Positions 17,306 through 26,615 of a stretch of 64,000 bases of DNA are shown here, one piece after another. The translations under genes and the position numbers were made by a program. The notes under the pieces were generated by a model. That model searched no databases, was not told the DNA's origin, and saw nothing but the letters and a program-made list of their open reading frames with translations. How positions within the stretch are numbered: the first letter of the stretch is position 1; each line of letters begins with the position of its first letter. The DNA is from an uncultured Celeribacter sp. (GTDB lineage Bacteria > Pseudomonadota > Alphaproteobacteria > Rhodobacterales > Rhodobacteraceae): NCBI RefSeq assembly GCF_963676475.1, contig NZ_OY781107.1, positions 496,001-560,000 on the forward strand, read 5' to 3'.

Positions 17306-19561
17306 ATGAGCAGGATCCCGACCAAGGACGAAATCCTCCAATGGATTTCCGACAACCCGACCCAAACCGCGAAACGCGATATTGCCAAGGCTTTCGGCAT
17401 CAAAGGCGCCGCGCGGATCGACCTGAAACGCGTACTCAAGGAGCTTGAGGACGAGGGGCATCTGCGCAAGCGCGGGAAAACCTATCGCGATCCCGATAAG
17501 CTGCCCCCCGTGTCCGTCTTGTCCATTCTGGCGCCGGATCGCGATGGCGATCTCTTCGCACGCCCTCTGGAATGGGCTGGTGATGGTCCAGAACCGCGCG
17601 TTTTGATGTCACTGCGCGAAAGCGATCCCGCGCTGGGCGAAGGCGAACGCATCCTCGCCAAACTGCAAGAGGTCAAAGGCGAGGACCATCAATATGTGGC
17701 CCGTCTGATCCGCAAAATAGGCTCTAATCCACGTAAAATCCTTGGAATCTATCGCAAAGATGCCGAGGGCGGGCGCGTGGTTCCCATCGACAAGGGGAGC
17801 GACAAAGACTTTCTCGTGCGGTCCGGCAACGACTACGGCGCCAAGGACGGCGAGCTCGTCGAGGCCGAACAGTCCGGCCCGAAAAACCGGATGGGTCTGC
17901 CGCAAGCGCGGATCATCACCCGCCTTGGCGACCCCTCGGAACCCAAAGCCGTTTCCCTCATCGCGATCCATCAACATGGTATCCCGGATGATTTCCCGGA
18001 CGAGGTCATCGCCGAGGCCGACAAGGCCAGACCTGCAGGGTTGAAGGGGCGCGAGGACCTTCGTGACCTGCCGCTCGTCACCATCGACCCGGCGGATGCG
18101 CGCGACCATGATGACGCGGTTTGGGCCGAGTTCGACCCTGATCCGAAGAATGAAGGCGGATTCATCCTTTGGGTCGCGATTGCCGATGTGGCGCATTACG
18201 TGACGCCCGGATCGGCGCTGGATCGTGAGGCCTGGAACCGAGGCAATTCGACTTATTTCCCGGACCGTGTCGTGCCGATGCTGCCGGATCGTCTTTCTGG
18301 TGATCTCTGTTCGCTTCACGAAGGTGTGCCGCGCGCCTGCCTTGCTGTGCGCATGGTCATCGACGCGGATGGCAAAAAGCTGTCGCATCGTTTTATGCGC
18401 GGCTTGATGAAATCCGCCGCCTCTCTGAACTACGCCGAAGTTCAGGCTGCCCGTGACGGTCAGATCAACGAGGCCTGCGGCCCGCTGATGGACGAGGTGA
18501 TCACGCCGCTCTTCGAGGCCTATGAGGCTCTCAAACGTGCCAGAAAAGCCCGTCAGCCGCTGGATTTGGATCTTCCCGAGCGCAAAATCGTGCTGGGTGA
18601 AGATGGTCGCGTGAGTTCTGTGGCTTTGGCTGAGCGCTATGATGCGCATAAGCTGATCGAAGAGTTCATGGTGCTGGCCAATGTGGCCGCCGCCGAGGAA
18701 CTGTTCCACCGCAACCGCCCGCTTTTGTACCGCGTGCACGAAGAGCCGTCAGACGAGAAAATGGATGCGTTGCGCGAGGTGGCCCAGTCTTCCGGCTTTA
18801 CGCTCGCCAAAGGTCAGGTGATCCACACCTCGCATCTCAACAGGCTCTTGGCACAGGCCGAGGGCACCGATCATGACGAGCTGATCAACATCTCCACTCT
18901 GCGCTCGATGACACAGGCTTATTACCACCCTGAGAACTACGGGCACTTCGGGCTGGCGTTGCGGTCCTATGCGCATTTCACCTCGCCGATCCGGCGCTAT
19001 GCCGATCTGATCGTGCACCGCGCGCTGATTTCTGCGCATGGTTGGGGCAAGGATGGGCTGTCTGCGGAAGAGATAGATAGGCTCGAATCCACCGCAAAAC
19101 ATATCTCCGAGACCGAGCGGCGCTCGATGACGGCGGAGCGCGACACCAATGATCGCTACCTTGCCGCCTATCTGAGCGAGCGCGTTGGCAACGAGATGAC
19201 CGGGCATATTTCCGGCATTCAAAAATTCGGCGCCTTCGTGAAACTGGATGAAACCGGCGCCGATGGGTTGGTGCCCGTGCGCACCATGGGCGCCGAGTTT
19301 TTCCATTTCGATCCGGAAGAACAAAGCCTCATGGGTGCCGACACCGGCATCGTGATTTCCATCGGGCAAAAGGTCACCGTGCGGATCGCCGAGGCTGTGC
19401 CCGTGACAGGCGGGCTCGAACTGGAACTTCTCTCCGTCGATGGCGCCATGTTGCCGCGCGGCCCGCGTCGCGCCAAAGGCCGACCTGTCTCTCGCAAGTA
19501 CAACAAGAGCAAAGCCAAAAAAGCCAAGCTTCAGAAAAAGGTACAGCGCCGCAGGAAATAA
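17306..19561 (+). CDS. rnr: Ribonuclease R
   Basis: Processive 3'-5' exoribonuclease that degrades structured RNA. 751 residues, in the usual range. An N-terminal winged-helix-like segment (residues 1-60) is followed by cold-shock domains, then the RNB catalytic domain with IDPADARDHDDAVWAE (metal-binding aspartates) and FTSPIRRYADLIVHR. An S1 domain follows (NEMTGHISGIQKFGAFVKL), then a lysine/arginine-rich tail. Start is the ATG at 17306. Confidence 0.97.
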   Translation: MSRIPTKDEILQWISDNPTQTAKRDIAKAFGIKGAARIDLKRVLKELEDEGHLRKRGKTYRDPDKLPPVSVLSILAPDRDGDLFARPLEWAGDGPEPRVLMSLRESDPALGEGERILAKLQEVKGEDHQYVARLIRKIGSNPRKILGIYRKDAEGGRVVPIDKGSDKDFLVRSGNDYGAKDGELVEAEQSGPKNRMGLPQARIITRLGDPSEPKAVSLIAIHQHGIPDDFPDEVIAEADKARPAGLKGREDLRDLPLVTIDPADARDHDDAVWAEFDPDPKNEGGFILWVAIADVAHYVTPGSALDREAWNRGNSTYFPDRVVPMLPDRLSGDLCSLHEGVPRACLAVRMVIDADGKKLSHRFMRGLMKSAASLNYAEVQAARDGQINEACGPLMDEVITPLFEAYEALKRARKARQPLDLDLPERKIVLGEDGRVSSVALAERYDAHKLIEEFMVLANVAAAEELFHRNRPLLYRVHEEPSDEKMDALREVAQSSGFTLAKGQVIHTSHLNRLLAQAEGTDHDELINISTLRSMTQAYYHPENYGHFGLALRSYAHFTSPIRRYADLIVHRALISAHGWGKDGLSAEEIDRLESTAKHISETERRSMTAERDTNDRYLAAYLSERVGNEMTGHISGIQKFGAFVKLDETGADGLVPVRTMGAEFFHFDPEEQSLMGADTGIVISIGQKVTVRIAEAVPVTGGLELELLSVDGAMLPRGPRRAKGRPVSRKYNKSKAKKAKLQKKVQRRRK

Positions 19562-19656
19562 GATCGCAGCGGAAATTCGCCGCCCGCGATTTGTCCTGTT
19601 CAAGCCACAGGCCGATTCAGTTTAGCCTGAGACAAAATTAAAATGGAGCAGTCAGT

Positions 19657-20913
19657 ATGCGTTCTCTTGTTCTTGGTGCCGCCGGTGTTTTTCTTGGGCT
19701 TGGCCTGTCCTCAATGTCGGCGCAAACCCCGGGGCGAATGATAGACACCCCGCCCCAACTTCCAGGAGCTCATCTGGTGCAAAATGTGGCATCTCAGGCC
19801 GGGTTCGAGACTTGGATCGCGAATTTCAAACAGCGTGCGCGGCGCGAGGGAATCTCGGAAACGGTTCTCGATCAAGCCTTTCGCGGCGTGCGATACAACA
19901 CGGATGTGATTGCGAAGGATCGTCGACAATCAGAGTTCACCAAACAAATCTGGGACTATCTCGACAGCGCCGCCTCCCCCACCCGTGTCTCCAACGGCCA
20001 AAAAGCCATGCGCCGGCACGCCCGCACGTTGGACGCGATCGAGCGCCGGTTCGGGGTGGATAAATATGTTGTGGCGGCTGTCTGGGGCCTTGAGAGCGCC
20101 TATGGCGAGCATCGTGGCGACATCAACGTGATCGAAGCTATGGCGACGCTGGCTTATGACGGGCGGCGTGGAAAGTTCTTTGAGGCGCAGTTGATCGCAG
20201 CGTTGAAAATCCTTCAAAAGGGCGACACCCATCCGCGCAATATGAAGGGCAGCTGGGCGGGCGCCATGGGCCACACCCAGTTCATTCCGACGTCCTTCGA
20301 GGCCTTCGCGGTCGATGGCGATGGCGACGGCAAGCGTGACATCTGGTCGAATGACCCGACGGATGCACTGGCCTCCACCGCCGCCTATCTTGCGCGGCAT
20401 GGCTGGAACAAAGGCCAGCCATGGGGCGTCGAAGTGCGCCTGCCGCGTGGGTTCGACTATAGCTCTGCGCGCCGCGACAACATGCGCAGCCCTGCGGATT
20501 GGGCCGCTTTGGGCGTGGTTGGGGTCGATGGCAAGGCTGTGCCGAACTATGGCCGTGCCTCGATCCTGTTGCCCGCAGGCTCTGCCGGAGCGGCCTTCAT
20601 GATCTTCGACAATTTCGCCGTCATTGAGCGGTACAACAAAGCGGATGCCTATGTGATCGGCGTCGGACACCTGTCGGATCGGCTCAAGGGCGGGCCTGCG
20701 ATTCAGGCCTCCTGGCCGCGCGGGTATCAGCCGCTGTCCTTCGATGAAAAGAAGAAAATGCAGCGGATTTTGACCCGCAAAGGCTTTCTGGACGACAAGG
20801 TCGACGGCATCATCGGGCCGAACACGATCAATGCGATCCGTGCGTTTCAAAATTCCATCGGGGTCACCCCCGACGGCTATCCGTCACAGGAATTGCTGAA
20901 ACAGCTACGATAA
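19657..20913 (+). CDS. Lytic murein transglycosylase, MltB-like, with peptidoglycan-binding domain
   Basis: 418 residues, exported (MRSLVLGAAGVFLGLGLSSM signal-like start). The MltB/SLT catalytic domain shows AVWGLESAYGEHRGDINVIE (catalytic Glu in GLES) and GAMGHTQFIPTSF. The C-terminal 60 residues (FLDDKVDGIIGPNTINAIRAF) form a PG_binding_1 domain. It cleaves the glycan strand to 1,6-anhydro-muropeptides in the periplasm. It converges with rppH with 3 bases between stops. Confidence 0.92.
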   Translation: MRSLVLGAAGVFLGLGLSSMSAQTPGRMIDTPPQLPGAHLVQNVASQAGFETWIANFKQRARREGISETVLDQAFRGVRYNTDVIAKDRRQSEFTKQIWDYLDSAASPTRVSNGQKAMRRHARTLDAIERRFGVDKYVVAAVWGLESAYGEHRGDINVIEAMATLAYDGRRGKFFEAQLIAALKILQKGDTHPRNMKGSWAGAMGHTQFIPTSFEAFAVDGDGDGKRDIWSNDPTDALASTAAYLARHGWNKGQPWGVEVRLPRGFDYSSARRDNMRSPADWAALGVVGVDGKAVPNYGRASILLPAGSAGAAFMIFDNFAVIERYNKADAYVIGVGHLSDRLKGGPAIQASWPRGYQPLSFDEKKKMQRILTRKGFLDDKVDGIIGPNTINAIRAFQNSIGVTPDGYPSQELLKQLR

Positions 20914-20916
20914 ATA

Positions 20917-21396
20917 TCAAGCAAGGTGGCTGGAAAACTCGGCCACCAATGCCTCGTAGATGTCACGTTTGAACGACACGATTTCAGAGACCAATTCCGC
21001 CGAAGTCGACCATTTCCACTGACCAAATTCCGGGTGATCGGTCTCGATATTGATCGCCGTTTCAGGCCCCGTGAGGCGCAGCACGAACCAAAGCTGTTTC
21101 TGGCCGCGATATTTGCCCTTCCAGACCTTGCCCAAGAGGTGGTCCGGCAAATCATAGGTCAACCAATCCGAGGTCTGCGCCACCACATCGACTTGGTCGG
21201 CGGTCACCCCGATCTCTTCCCACAATTCCCGCAGCGCCGCCTCTTGCGGCATCTCGCCAGGATCAATCCCGCCCTGCGGCATTTGCCAGGCGCCGGGCGT
21301 GTCGATGCGTTCGCCGACAAAGATCTGGCCTTTGTCGTTCAACAACATGACGCCCACGCAGGGGCGATAGGGAAGCGTGGAGAAATCTGTGCTCAT
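20917..21396 (-). CDS. rppH: RNA pyrophosphohydrolase (Nudix)
   Basis: Removes pyrophosphate from 5'-triphosphate RNA, triggering decay. 159 residues. The Nudix box spans [20 protein letters not shown] and then IGV, with the RppH-type N-terminus [11 protein letters not shown] and WQMPQGGID. It is the last gene of a co-directional block from rsfS; a terminator separates it from ctpA. Confidence 0.95.
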   Translation of the reverse strand: MSTDFSTLPYRPCVGVMLLNDKGQIFVGERIDTPGAWQMPQGGIDPGEMPQEAALRELWEEIGVTADQVDVVAQTSDWLTYDLPDHLLGKVWKGKYRGQKQLWFVLRLTGPETAINIETDHPEFGQWKWSTSAELVSEIVSFKRDIYEALVAEFSSHLA

Positions 21397-21416
21397 GGGT
21401 CTTCTTTGCCTTCAGT

Positions 21417-21440
21417 AAAAGGGGCGCCTCAAGCGCCCCT
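21417..21440 (-). terminator. Intrinsic terminator after ctpA
   Basis: On the minus strand GGGGCG, a 7-base loop, CGCCCC, then TTTTAC. It lies 8 bases after the ctpA stop and just before the rppH start. Confidence 0.8.
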
Positions 21441-21447
21441 CATATGA

Positions 21448-22773
21448 TCAGTTGCCGATTTTCGACAGACCTTTCAAAAGGTCGATCGCATAGGCCAGTT
21501 GGAAGTCCTCATCGCGCAGCTTCGCGGCCTCTTCGGCGGCGGCGCGTTCTTCCTCGATCTTGGCGCGCTCGTCTTCGGTCAGGCTGTCATTGTCCAGCGC
21601 CCCGCGCAAATCCGCCTCGGACCGGAAGGTCGGCGTGTCCTCTGTCTCTTCCGTGGCAGGCTGGCGCGGCGGTTGCTGGACGACGATGTCGGGCGAGATG
21701 CCCAGCGCCTGAATCGAACGGCCCGACGGCGTATAATACCGCGCCGTGGTCAGACGCATCGCACCATCGGAGCGCAGCGGCATGACGGTTTGCACAGAGC
21801 CTTTACCGAAAGATTTGGTGCCGACCACAACCGCGCGATGATGGTCCTGAAGCGCGCCAGACACAATCTCAGACGCCGAGGCAGAGCCGCCGTTGATCAG
21901 GACGACAATCGGTTTGCCCTCCGCCAGATCGCCCTCGGTCGCGTTCACGCGGGTGCTTTCTTCGGGGGTCCGACCACGGGTCGAAACGATCTCGCCCTCA
22001 TCGAGGAAGGCGTCCGACACTTTGATCGCCTGATCCAAAAGACCGCCCGGGTTGTTACGCAGATCGACGATGATGCCGTCGACATTGTCGATGCCACCCA
22101 GCTCTTCGATCCCTTCTTTGAGACCGCTTTCCAGATTCGGATAGGTTTGGTCATTAAAGGTCGTGACACGCAGCACGATGGCATGATCTTCGACACGCGA
22201 GCGCACGGCGGTGAGTTTGATCGTGTCGCGGATGATCGAAACGTCAAACGGCTCTTCGACGCCTTCACGCACCACGGTGATGATGATCTCTGAGCCCACC
22301 GGCCCGCGCATCAGCTCCACGGTTTCGTCCAAAGTCATGCCCAGAACGCTTTGCCCATCGACGCCGGTGATGAAATCCCCCGCCTCGATCCCGGCGATGT
22401 CGGCAGGCGTGCCATCCATGGGGGCGACGACTTTGACAAAGCCTTCTTCCTGCGTCACTTCGATGCCAAGACCGCCGAAGGAGCCGGAGGTCTGGACCCG
22501 CATGTCCTCGGCGTCTTTCGGTGACAGGTAGGACGAGTGTGGATCGAGCGAAGAGAGCATGCCGTCAATCGCCGCCTCGACCAGTTCCTCTGCATCGACC
22601 TCTTCGACATATTGCGCGCGGATGCGTTCAAACACATCGCCGAACAGGTCGAGCTGTTCATAGACATTCGACGATTTTTCCGCCTCCTGCGCCAAAAGCG
22701 GCCCCGCGAACTGGGTCGAGATCAACGTGCCTGCAAGGATGCCAGCCACGCCAGCCATCATGTATTTTTTCAT
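21448..22773 (-). CDS. ctpA: C-terminal processing peptidase, S41 family
   Basis: 441 residues. The N-terminal signal or anchor (MKKYMMAGVAGILAGTLIS) is followed by an N-terminal helical region, a PDZ domain (GGLGIEVTQEEGFVKVV and later), and the S41 protease core with GSASASEIVSGAL (catalytic Ser) and GTKSFGKGSVQ (catalytic Lys). A long charged C-terminal tail is predicted helical. Periplasmic; usually trims cell-wall hydrolases or envelope proteins. EnvC, encoded upstream, is a plausible functional partner. Confidence 0.92.
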   Translation of the reverse strand: MKKYMMAGVAGILAGTLISTQFAGPLLAQEAEKSSNVYEQLDLFGDVFERIRAQYVEEVDAEELVEAAIDGMLSSLDPHSSYLSPKDAEDMRVQTSGSFGGLGIEVTQEEGFVKVVAPMDGTPADIAGIEAGDFITGVDGQSVLGMTLDETVELMRGPVGSEIIITVVREGVEEPFDVSIIRDTIKLTAVRSRVEDHAIVLRVTTFNDQTYPNLESGLKEGIEELGGIDNVDGIIVDLRNNPGGLLDQAIKVSDAFLDEGEIVSTRGRTPEESTRVNATEGDLAEGKPIVVLINGGSASASEIVSGALQDHHRAVVVGTKSFGKGSVQTVMPLRSDGAMRLTTARYYTPSGRSIQALGISPDIVVQQPPRQPATEETEDTPTFRSEADLRGALDNDSLTEDERAKIEEERAAAEEAAKLRDEDFQLAYAIDLLKGLSKIGN

Positions 22774-22818
22774 CTCAGTCCTCTCTCACGAACCCACATC
22801 TGCAAGTTCTGAATCGTC

Positions 22819-23946
22819 TCACAGCGGGCCGCCAGCAAACCACCGTTCCGGGTTCACGGGCTGACCGCCCTCTCTTACCTCTATATAAAGCGTCTCCGAC
22901 AGACCCGCGCCAGTGCCTTGGCTGGCATTTTTCACAAAGTCGTCGAGATCGGGGGATGCCCCCCCCATGAGACCCACGGCCGTCCCGGCGGGAATGACCG
23001 CACCGACATCACCATAGACCTCATCGAGCCCGGCCAGAATGAGCAATAGATCATTTCCGGGCTCAAGGATGATCACGTTTCCGTAGTCGAGAAACGGCCC
23101 CTTGTAGCGCACGGTGGCGGGCCAGGGCGTGGTCACCAACGACAAGGGCCGCGTCGCCCAGAGCCAGCCCGGGCGCTTAACCCCCGCCGCATCGGCCTCT
23201 TCATAGCCCCGCAAGGGTCGCCCCGGCACTGGGGCCTCCCATGTGCCCGGCTCCATCGCTGGCATGGGCGCAATCCCATCGACCACATCCATCACCGCCA
23301 GTCCCGAAGCAAAGGCTTCGAGCGTTTCCGAGCTGTCAATGAGCGTCTTGATCCGTTCTGGGTCCATCGTGAAACGGCGTGGCAGATCTGTGCGGTCGGA
23401 CATCGCCTGCGACAGATCGGTACGCGCCAGTTGCACGTCTTGAAGTCCTTGCGACAGAGTCTCCAAGGCCTCGCTCTGCAACTCGCGCAGGATTTGCACC
23501 TCTTCGAGGCGGATGCGCATGTCTTCGACCTCGGCCTGAACCGAGGGCGCAACGGAGGCCACCAACATCCCGGCGCGCGCCTGCCCCAGTGGCCCGTTCG
23601 GATGCACCAAGGCTTCGGGCGAAGCGTCCGGTTTCATCCCGATGAGAATGCCCAAAAGCTGGGCATATTGCCCGCTTTCATCGGTGAACTCACGCGACAG
23701 CTCACTTTCGCGCAAAGACACCTGTCTGAGACCCGAACGCATGGCTTCGAGACCATCTTCGTAGGCGCGCACGACGCCTGTCAGGGCCTTGACCCTGTCC
23801 GGCGCGGACTCTGCGGCCTCCAAGCGACGATGCGCATCGTTGAATTGAGACACAGCCAACTCAGCCAGGGCCGCCGGGCTCTCCTGGCCCCAACTCGGGC
23901 TGGCCAAAGCCAAAGCCAAAGCTAAAACTGCGATCAGGGCTTTCAT
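22819..23946 (-). CDS. envC: EnvC-like murein hydrolase activator with degenerate M23 domain
   Basis: 375 residues, exported (MKALIAVLALALALASPSWG). A coiled-coil region (about 25-210) is followed by a C-terminal LytM/M23 fold (VIILEPGNDLLLILAGL to LYIEVREGGQPVNPERWF). The metal-binding histidines of active M23 peptidases are missing: the HLHFE site reads LYIEV. This is the pattern of EnvC activators of amidases rather than active endopeptidases. Its ATG overlaps the gpmI stop by 4 bases and ctpA follows. Confidence 0.85.
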   Translation of the reverse strand: MKALIAVLALALALASPSWGQESPAALAELAVSQFNDAHRRLEAAESAPDRVKALTGVVRAYEDGLEAMRSGLRQVSLRESELSREFTDESGQYAQLLGILIGMKPDASPEALVHPNGPLGQARAGMLVASVAPSVQAEVEDMRIRLEEVQILRELQSEALETLSQGLQDVQLARTDLSQAMSDRTDLPRRFTMDPERIKTLIDSSETLEAFASGLAVMDVVDGIAPMPAMEPGTWEAPVPGRPLRGYEEADAAGVKRPGWLWATRPLSLVTTPWPATVRYKGPFLDYGNVIILEPGNDLLLILAGLDEVYGDVGAVIPAGTAVGLMGGASPDLDDFVKNASQGTGAGLSETLYIEVREGGQPVNPERWFAGGPL

Positions 23947-25469
23947 TTGACGATGAGACTCACGCCCGTCATTTCCTCCGGCTGCGGCAGTCCCATCAGC
24001 TCAAGGATCGTCGGCGCCACATCGGCCAGACGTCCGCCATCACGCAGCGACACGCCTTTGGGTCCGCCAAACAGGATCACCGGCACCGGGTTCGTCGTGT
24101 GCGCTGTGTGCGGACCGCCGGTCACCGGATCGACCATGGTCTCGCAATTGCCGTGATCGGCGATCACCAACATCGCACCGCCGACCTTTTCCAACTCAGC
24201 GATCACCTTGCCCAGACCGTCGTCCACCGCCTCACAGGCGGCCATGGCAGCCTCCAAAATGCCAGTGTGCCCGACCATATCGGGGTTGGCGAAATTGGTG
24301 ACGATCAGGTCGTAGCCCTCATCAATCGCCCAAACGAATTTCTCCGCCACTTCCGGCTCACTCATCTCCGGCTGAAGATCATAGGTCGCCACCTTCGGGG
24401 ATTTCGGCATGAAGCGATCCTCGCCCTCCTCCGGCACTTCCTTGCCGCCATTGAGGAAGAAGGTCACATGCGGATATTTCTCGGTCTCGGCCAAACGGAA
24501 CTGTTTCAACCCGTGTTTCGCGACCCATTCGCCCAGCGTATTCTTGATGTCACGCGGCGGATAGGCGGTCTGCATATAGGCGTTGTGGCCGGTGGAATAT
24601 TCCACCATGCCCAAAATCTCCGAATAGGTCGGGCGCGAGCCGGTCTCGAAATCCGCAAAGCCCGGCTCGCCAATCGCGCGGAGAATTTCGCGCGCCCGGT
24701 CGGCCCGGAAATTGTTACAGAAAAAGCCGTCACCATCGACAATGCCATCGTAATCCCCGATCACGGTGGCTTTCACGAATTCGTCCGTGTCACCGCGCGC
24801 GTAGGAGTTTTCCACCGCCTCAAGCGCCGTCGCAGCGCGTTCCACGCCGACGCCTTTGACAATCGCCTCATAGGCCTGAGACACGCGCTCCCAGCGGTTG
24901 TCACGGTCCATTGCATAATAACGCCCGATCACCGTGCCGATGGTGGCAAGTTCCGGCAGACGGCTCGCGAAATCGGCCATGAACTCGGCGGCGGATTGCG
25001 GGGCCACATCGCGTCCGTCGGTGATCGCATGGATCACAACCGGCACCCCGAGATCCGTGATTGCGCGAGTTGCGGCCAGCGTATGTTCGATATGCCCATG
25101 CACGCCACCGTCAGAGATCACCCCCATCAGATGCGCCGTGCCGCCCGCCTCTTTGACGGTTTTGGCAAAGCGCACGATGGCCTCGTTTTTAAAGAAAGAG
25201 CCGTCTTCGATGGCCAGATCAATCTGCCCCAAATCCATCGCGACAACGCGCCCTGCACCGATGTTGGTGTGACCCACTTCGGAGTTGCCCATCTGTCCCG
25301 TCGGCAGACCCACATCGGGCCCGAAAGTGATCAGCGTGTTGTTCGGACACTCCGCCATCAGCCGGTCGAAATTGGGCGTTTTCGCCAGAACCGGCGCGTT
25401 GGCCTCGGGCGTCGGGCCAATGCCCCAACCATCGAGAATGCAAAGAACAACAGGTTTCGGCGCGGCCAT
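23943..25469 (-). CDS. gpmI: 2,3-bisphosphoglycerate-independent phosphoglycerate mutase
   Basis: Interconverts 3- and 2-phosphoglycerate. 508 residues. The metal site and catalytic serine are in LDGWGIGP near the N-terminus and MGNSEVGHTNIGAG; C-terminal metal ligands lie in NFANPDMVGHTG and ADHGNCE. The stop overlaps the envC start, an arrangement common in Rhodobacterales. Confidence 0.97.
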   Translation of the reverse strand: MAAPKPVVLCILDGWGIGPTPEANAPVLAKTPNFDRLMAECPNNTLITFGPDVGLPTGQMGNSEVGHTNIGAGRVVAMDLGQIDLAIEDGSFFKNEAIVRFAKTVKEAGGTAHLMGVISDGGVHGHIEHTLAATRAITDLGVPVVIHAITDGRDVAPQSAAEFMADFASRLPELATIGTVIGRYYAMDRDNRWERVSQAYEAIVKGVGVERAATALEAVENSYARGDTDEFVKATVIGDYDGIVDGDGFFCNNFRADRAREILRAIGEPGFADFETGSRPTYSEILGMVEYSTGHNAYMQTAYPPRDIKNTLGEWVAKHGLKQFRLAETEKYPHVTFFLNGGKEVPEEGEDRFMPKSPKVATYDLQPEMSEPEVAEKFVWAIDEGYDLIVTNFANPDMVGHTGILEAAMAACEAVDDGLGKVIAELEKVGGAMLVIADHGNCETMVDPVTGGPHTAHTTNPVPVILFGGPKGVSLRDGGRLADVAPTILELMGLPQPEEMTGVSLIVK

Positions 25470-25573
25470 GGCGGGCTCCTTTACAATAAGAGAACGACCT
25501 CTTTGCCCCTATCTAACGCGCCGCCGCGCGCGTTTGAACCGCTTTGCTCTTTTTCTTGGAAAAAATACTCTCA

Positions 25574-26044
25574 CTACACCCGATGATAGGGCGATCCGGC
25601 CAGAATAGAGGCGGCGCGATAAAGCTGTTCGGTCAGCATCGCGCGGGCCAGCATATGCGGCCAGACCATTTTCCCCAGTGAGATCGAGAAATCCGCCTGC
25701 GCCCGCAGGCTTGGGTCGATGCCGTCCGCGCCGCCGATCACAAAGGCCACATCAGAGCGCCCGGCATCGCGCCATTCTGCCAGTTTGTTGGAAAATTCGG
25801 GCGACGACACAATCTTGCCGCGCTCGTCCATCGTGACGATGACGGCCCCTTTCGGCAGAGCGCGCTGCAAGAGATCGGCTTCGGCCTTCATGCCGCCGCC
25901 TTTCTTGTCCTCGACTTCCGAGATGGTCAGAGGACCAAGGCCCAGCGCACGCCCGGTGCGGTCGAACCGGGTGGTGTAATCGTCGATCAGCGCTGCCTCA
26001 GGACCGGCACGAAGCCGGCCCACGGCGCAAATGTGAACGCGCAT
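25574..26044 (-). CDS. rlmH: 23S rRNA (pseudouridine1915-N3)-methyltransferase
   Basis: SPOUT-class methyltransferase acting on the assembled 70S ribosome. 156 residues, the normal size, starting MRVHICAVGRL. Motifs are FVIGGADGIDPSL (SAM-binding knot) and HMLARAMLTEQLYRAASI near the C-terminus. The start overlaps the rsfS stop by one base (TGATG), so the two are coupled. Confidence 0.96.
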   Translation of the reverse strand: MRVHICAVGRLRAGPEAALIDDYTTRFDRTGRALGLGPLTISEVEDKKGGGMKAEADLLQRALPKGAVIVTMDERGKIVSSPEFSNKLAEWRDAGRSDVAFVIGGADGIDPSLRAQADFSISLGKMVWPHMLARAMLTEQLYRAASILAGSPYHRV

Positions 26045-26454
26045 CAGCTCTCGGTCGACACTTCGGTGGCTTTGCCCTTGAGCGCCTCTTTGGCCTCTTC
26101 CGGGGACATCCACATTTTCTCGAGCTGATAGAAATCGCGCACTTCCGGACGAAAGATGTGAATGATCACATCGCCTGCGTCGATCAGCACCCAGTCGCCC
26201 TGTTCCTTGCCCTCGACACGGGAGAAAATGCCGAACTGCTGTTTCAGCGTGTCGGACAGTTTTTCCGCCATGGCAGAGACCTGACGCGTCGAACGACCCG
26301 AACAGATGACCATGTAATCGGCCACTTCGGATTTGCCCGAGAGGTCGATGGACACGAGGTCTTCGGCTTTGTCTTGGTCAAGGAAAGAGGTAACGAAATC
26401 GAGCAGTTGCTCGCCTCCGATCTGCTCCGGCATGGCTCCCGACGTATTCGTCAT
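26044..26454 (-). CDS. rsfS: Ribosomal silencing factor
   Basis: Binds uL14 on the 50S subunit and blocks subunit joining in starvation. 136 residues starting MTNTSGAMPEQIGGEQLLDF; core motifs are VADYMVICSGRSTRQV and GDWVLIDAGDVIIHIF, with the usual YQLEKMW end. I chose the ATG at 26454, preceded by GGAGGCGCCC; the frame is open further upstream but without family similarity. First gene of the block rsfS-rlmH-gpmI-envC-ctpA-rppH. Confidence 0.95.
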   Translation of the reverse strand: MTNTSGAMPEQIGGEQLLDFVTSFLDQDKAEDLVSIDLSGKSEVADYMVICSGRSTRQVSAMAEKLSDTLKQQFGIFSRVEGKEQGDWVLIDAGDVIIHIFRPEVRDFYQLEKMWMSPEEAKEALKGKATEVSTES

Positions 26455-26615
26455 GGGCGCCTCCGGGGTTGCGGCGCTGTCTGCCGCGCTCTGTACGTGA
26501 GACAGGACATAGTCCTCCTTGGGATACGCGCCGGTCGGCCCCGGCACTGGGCATAGGCCAAAGATAGCATCGCTCTGGCGAAATCTCAATGTTTGGCGAA
26601 TTCGCTGGGCGACGT

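Noticed and set aside
22819..23946. Active M23 metallopeptidase
   Set aside because: The zinc-binding histidines are missing, so it is better described as an EnvC-type activator.
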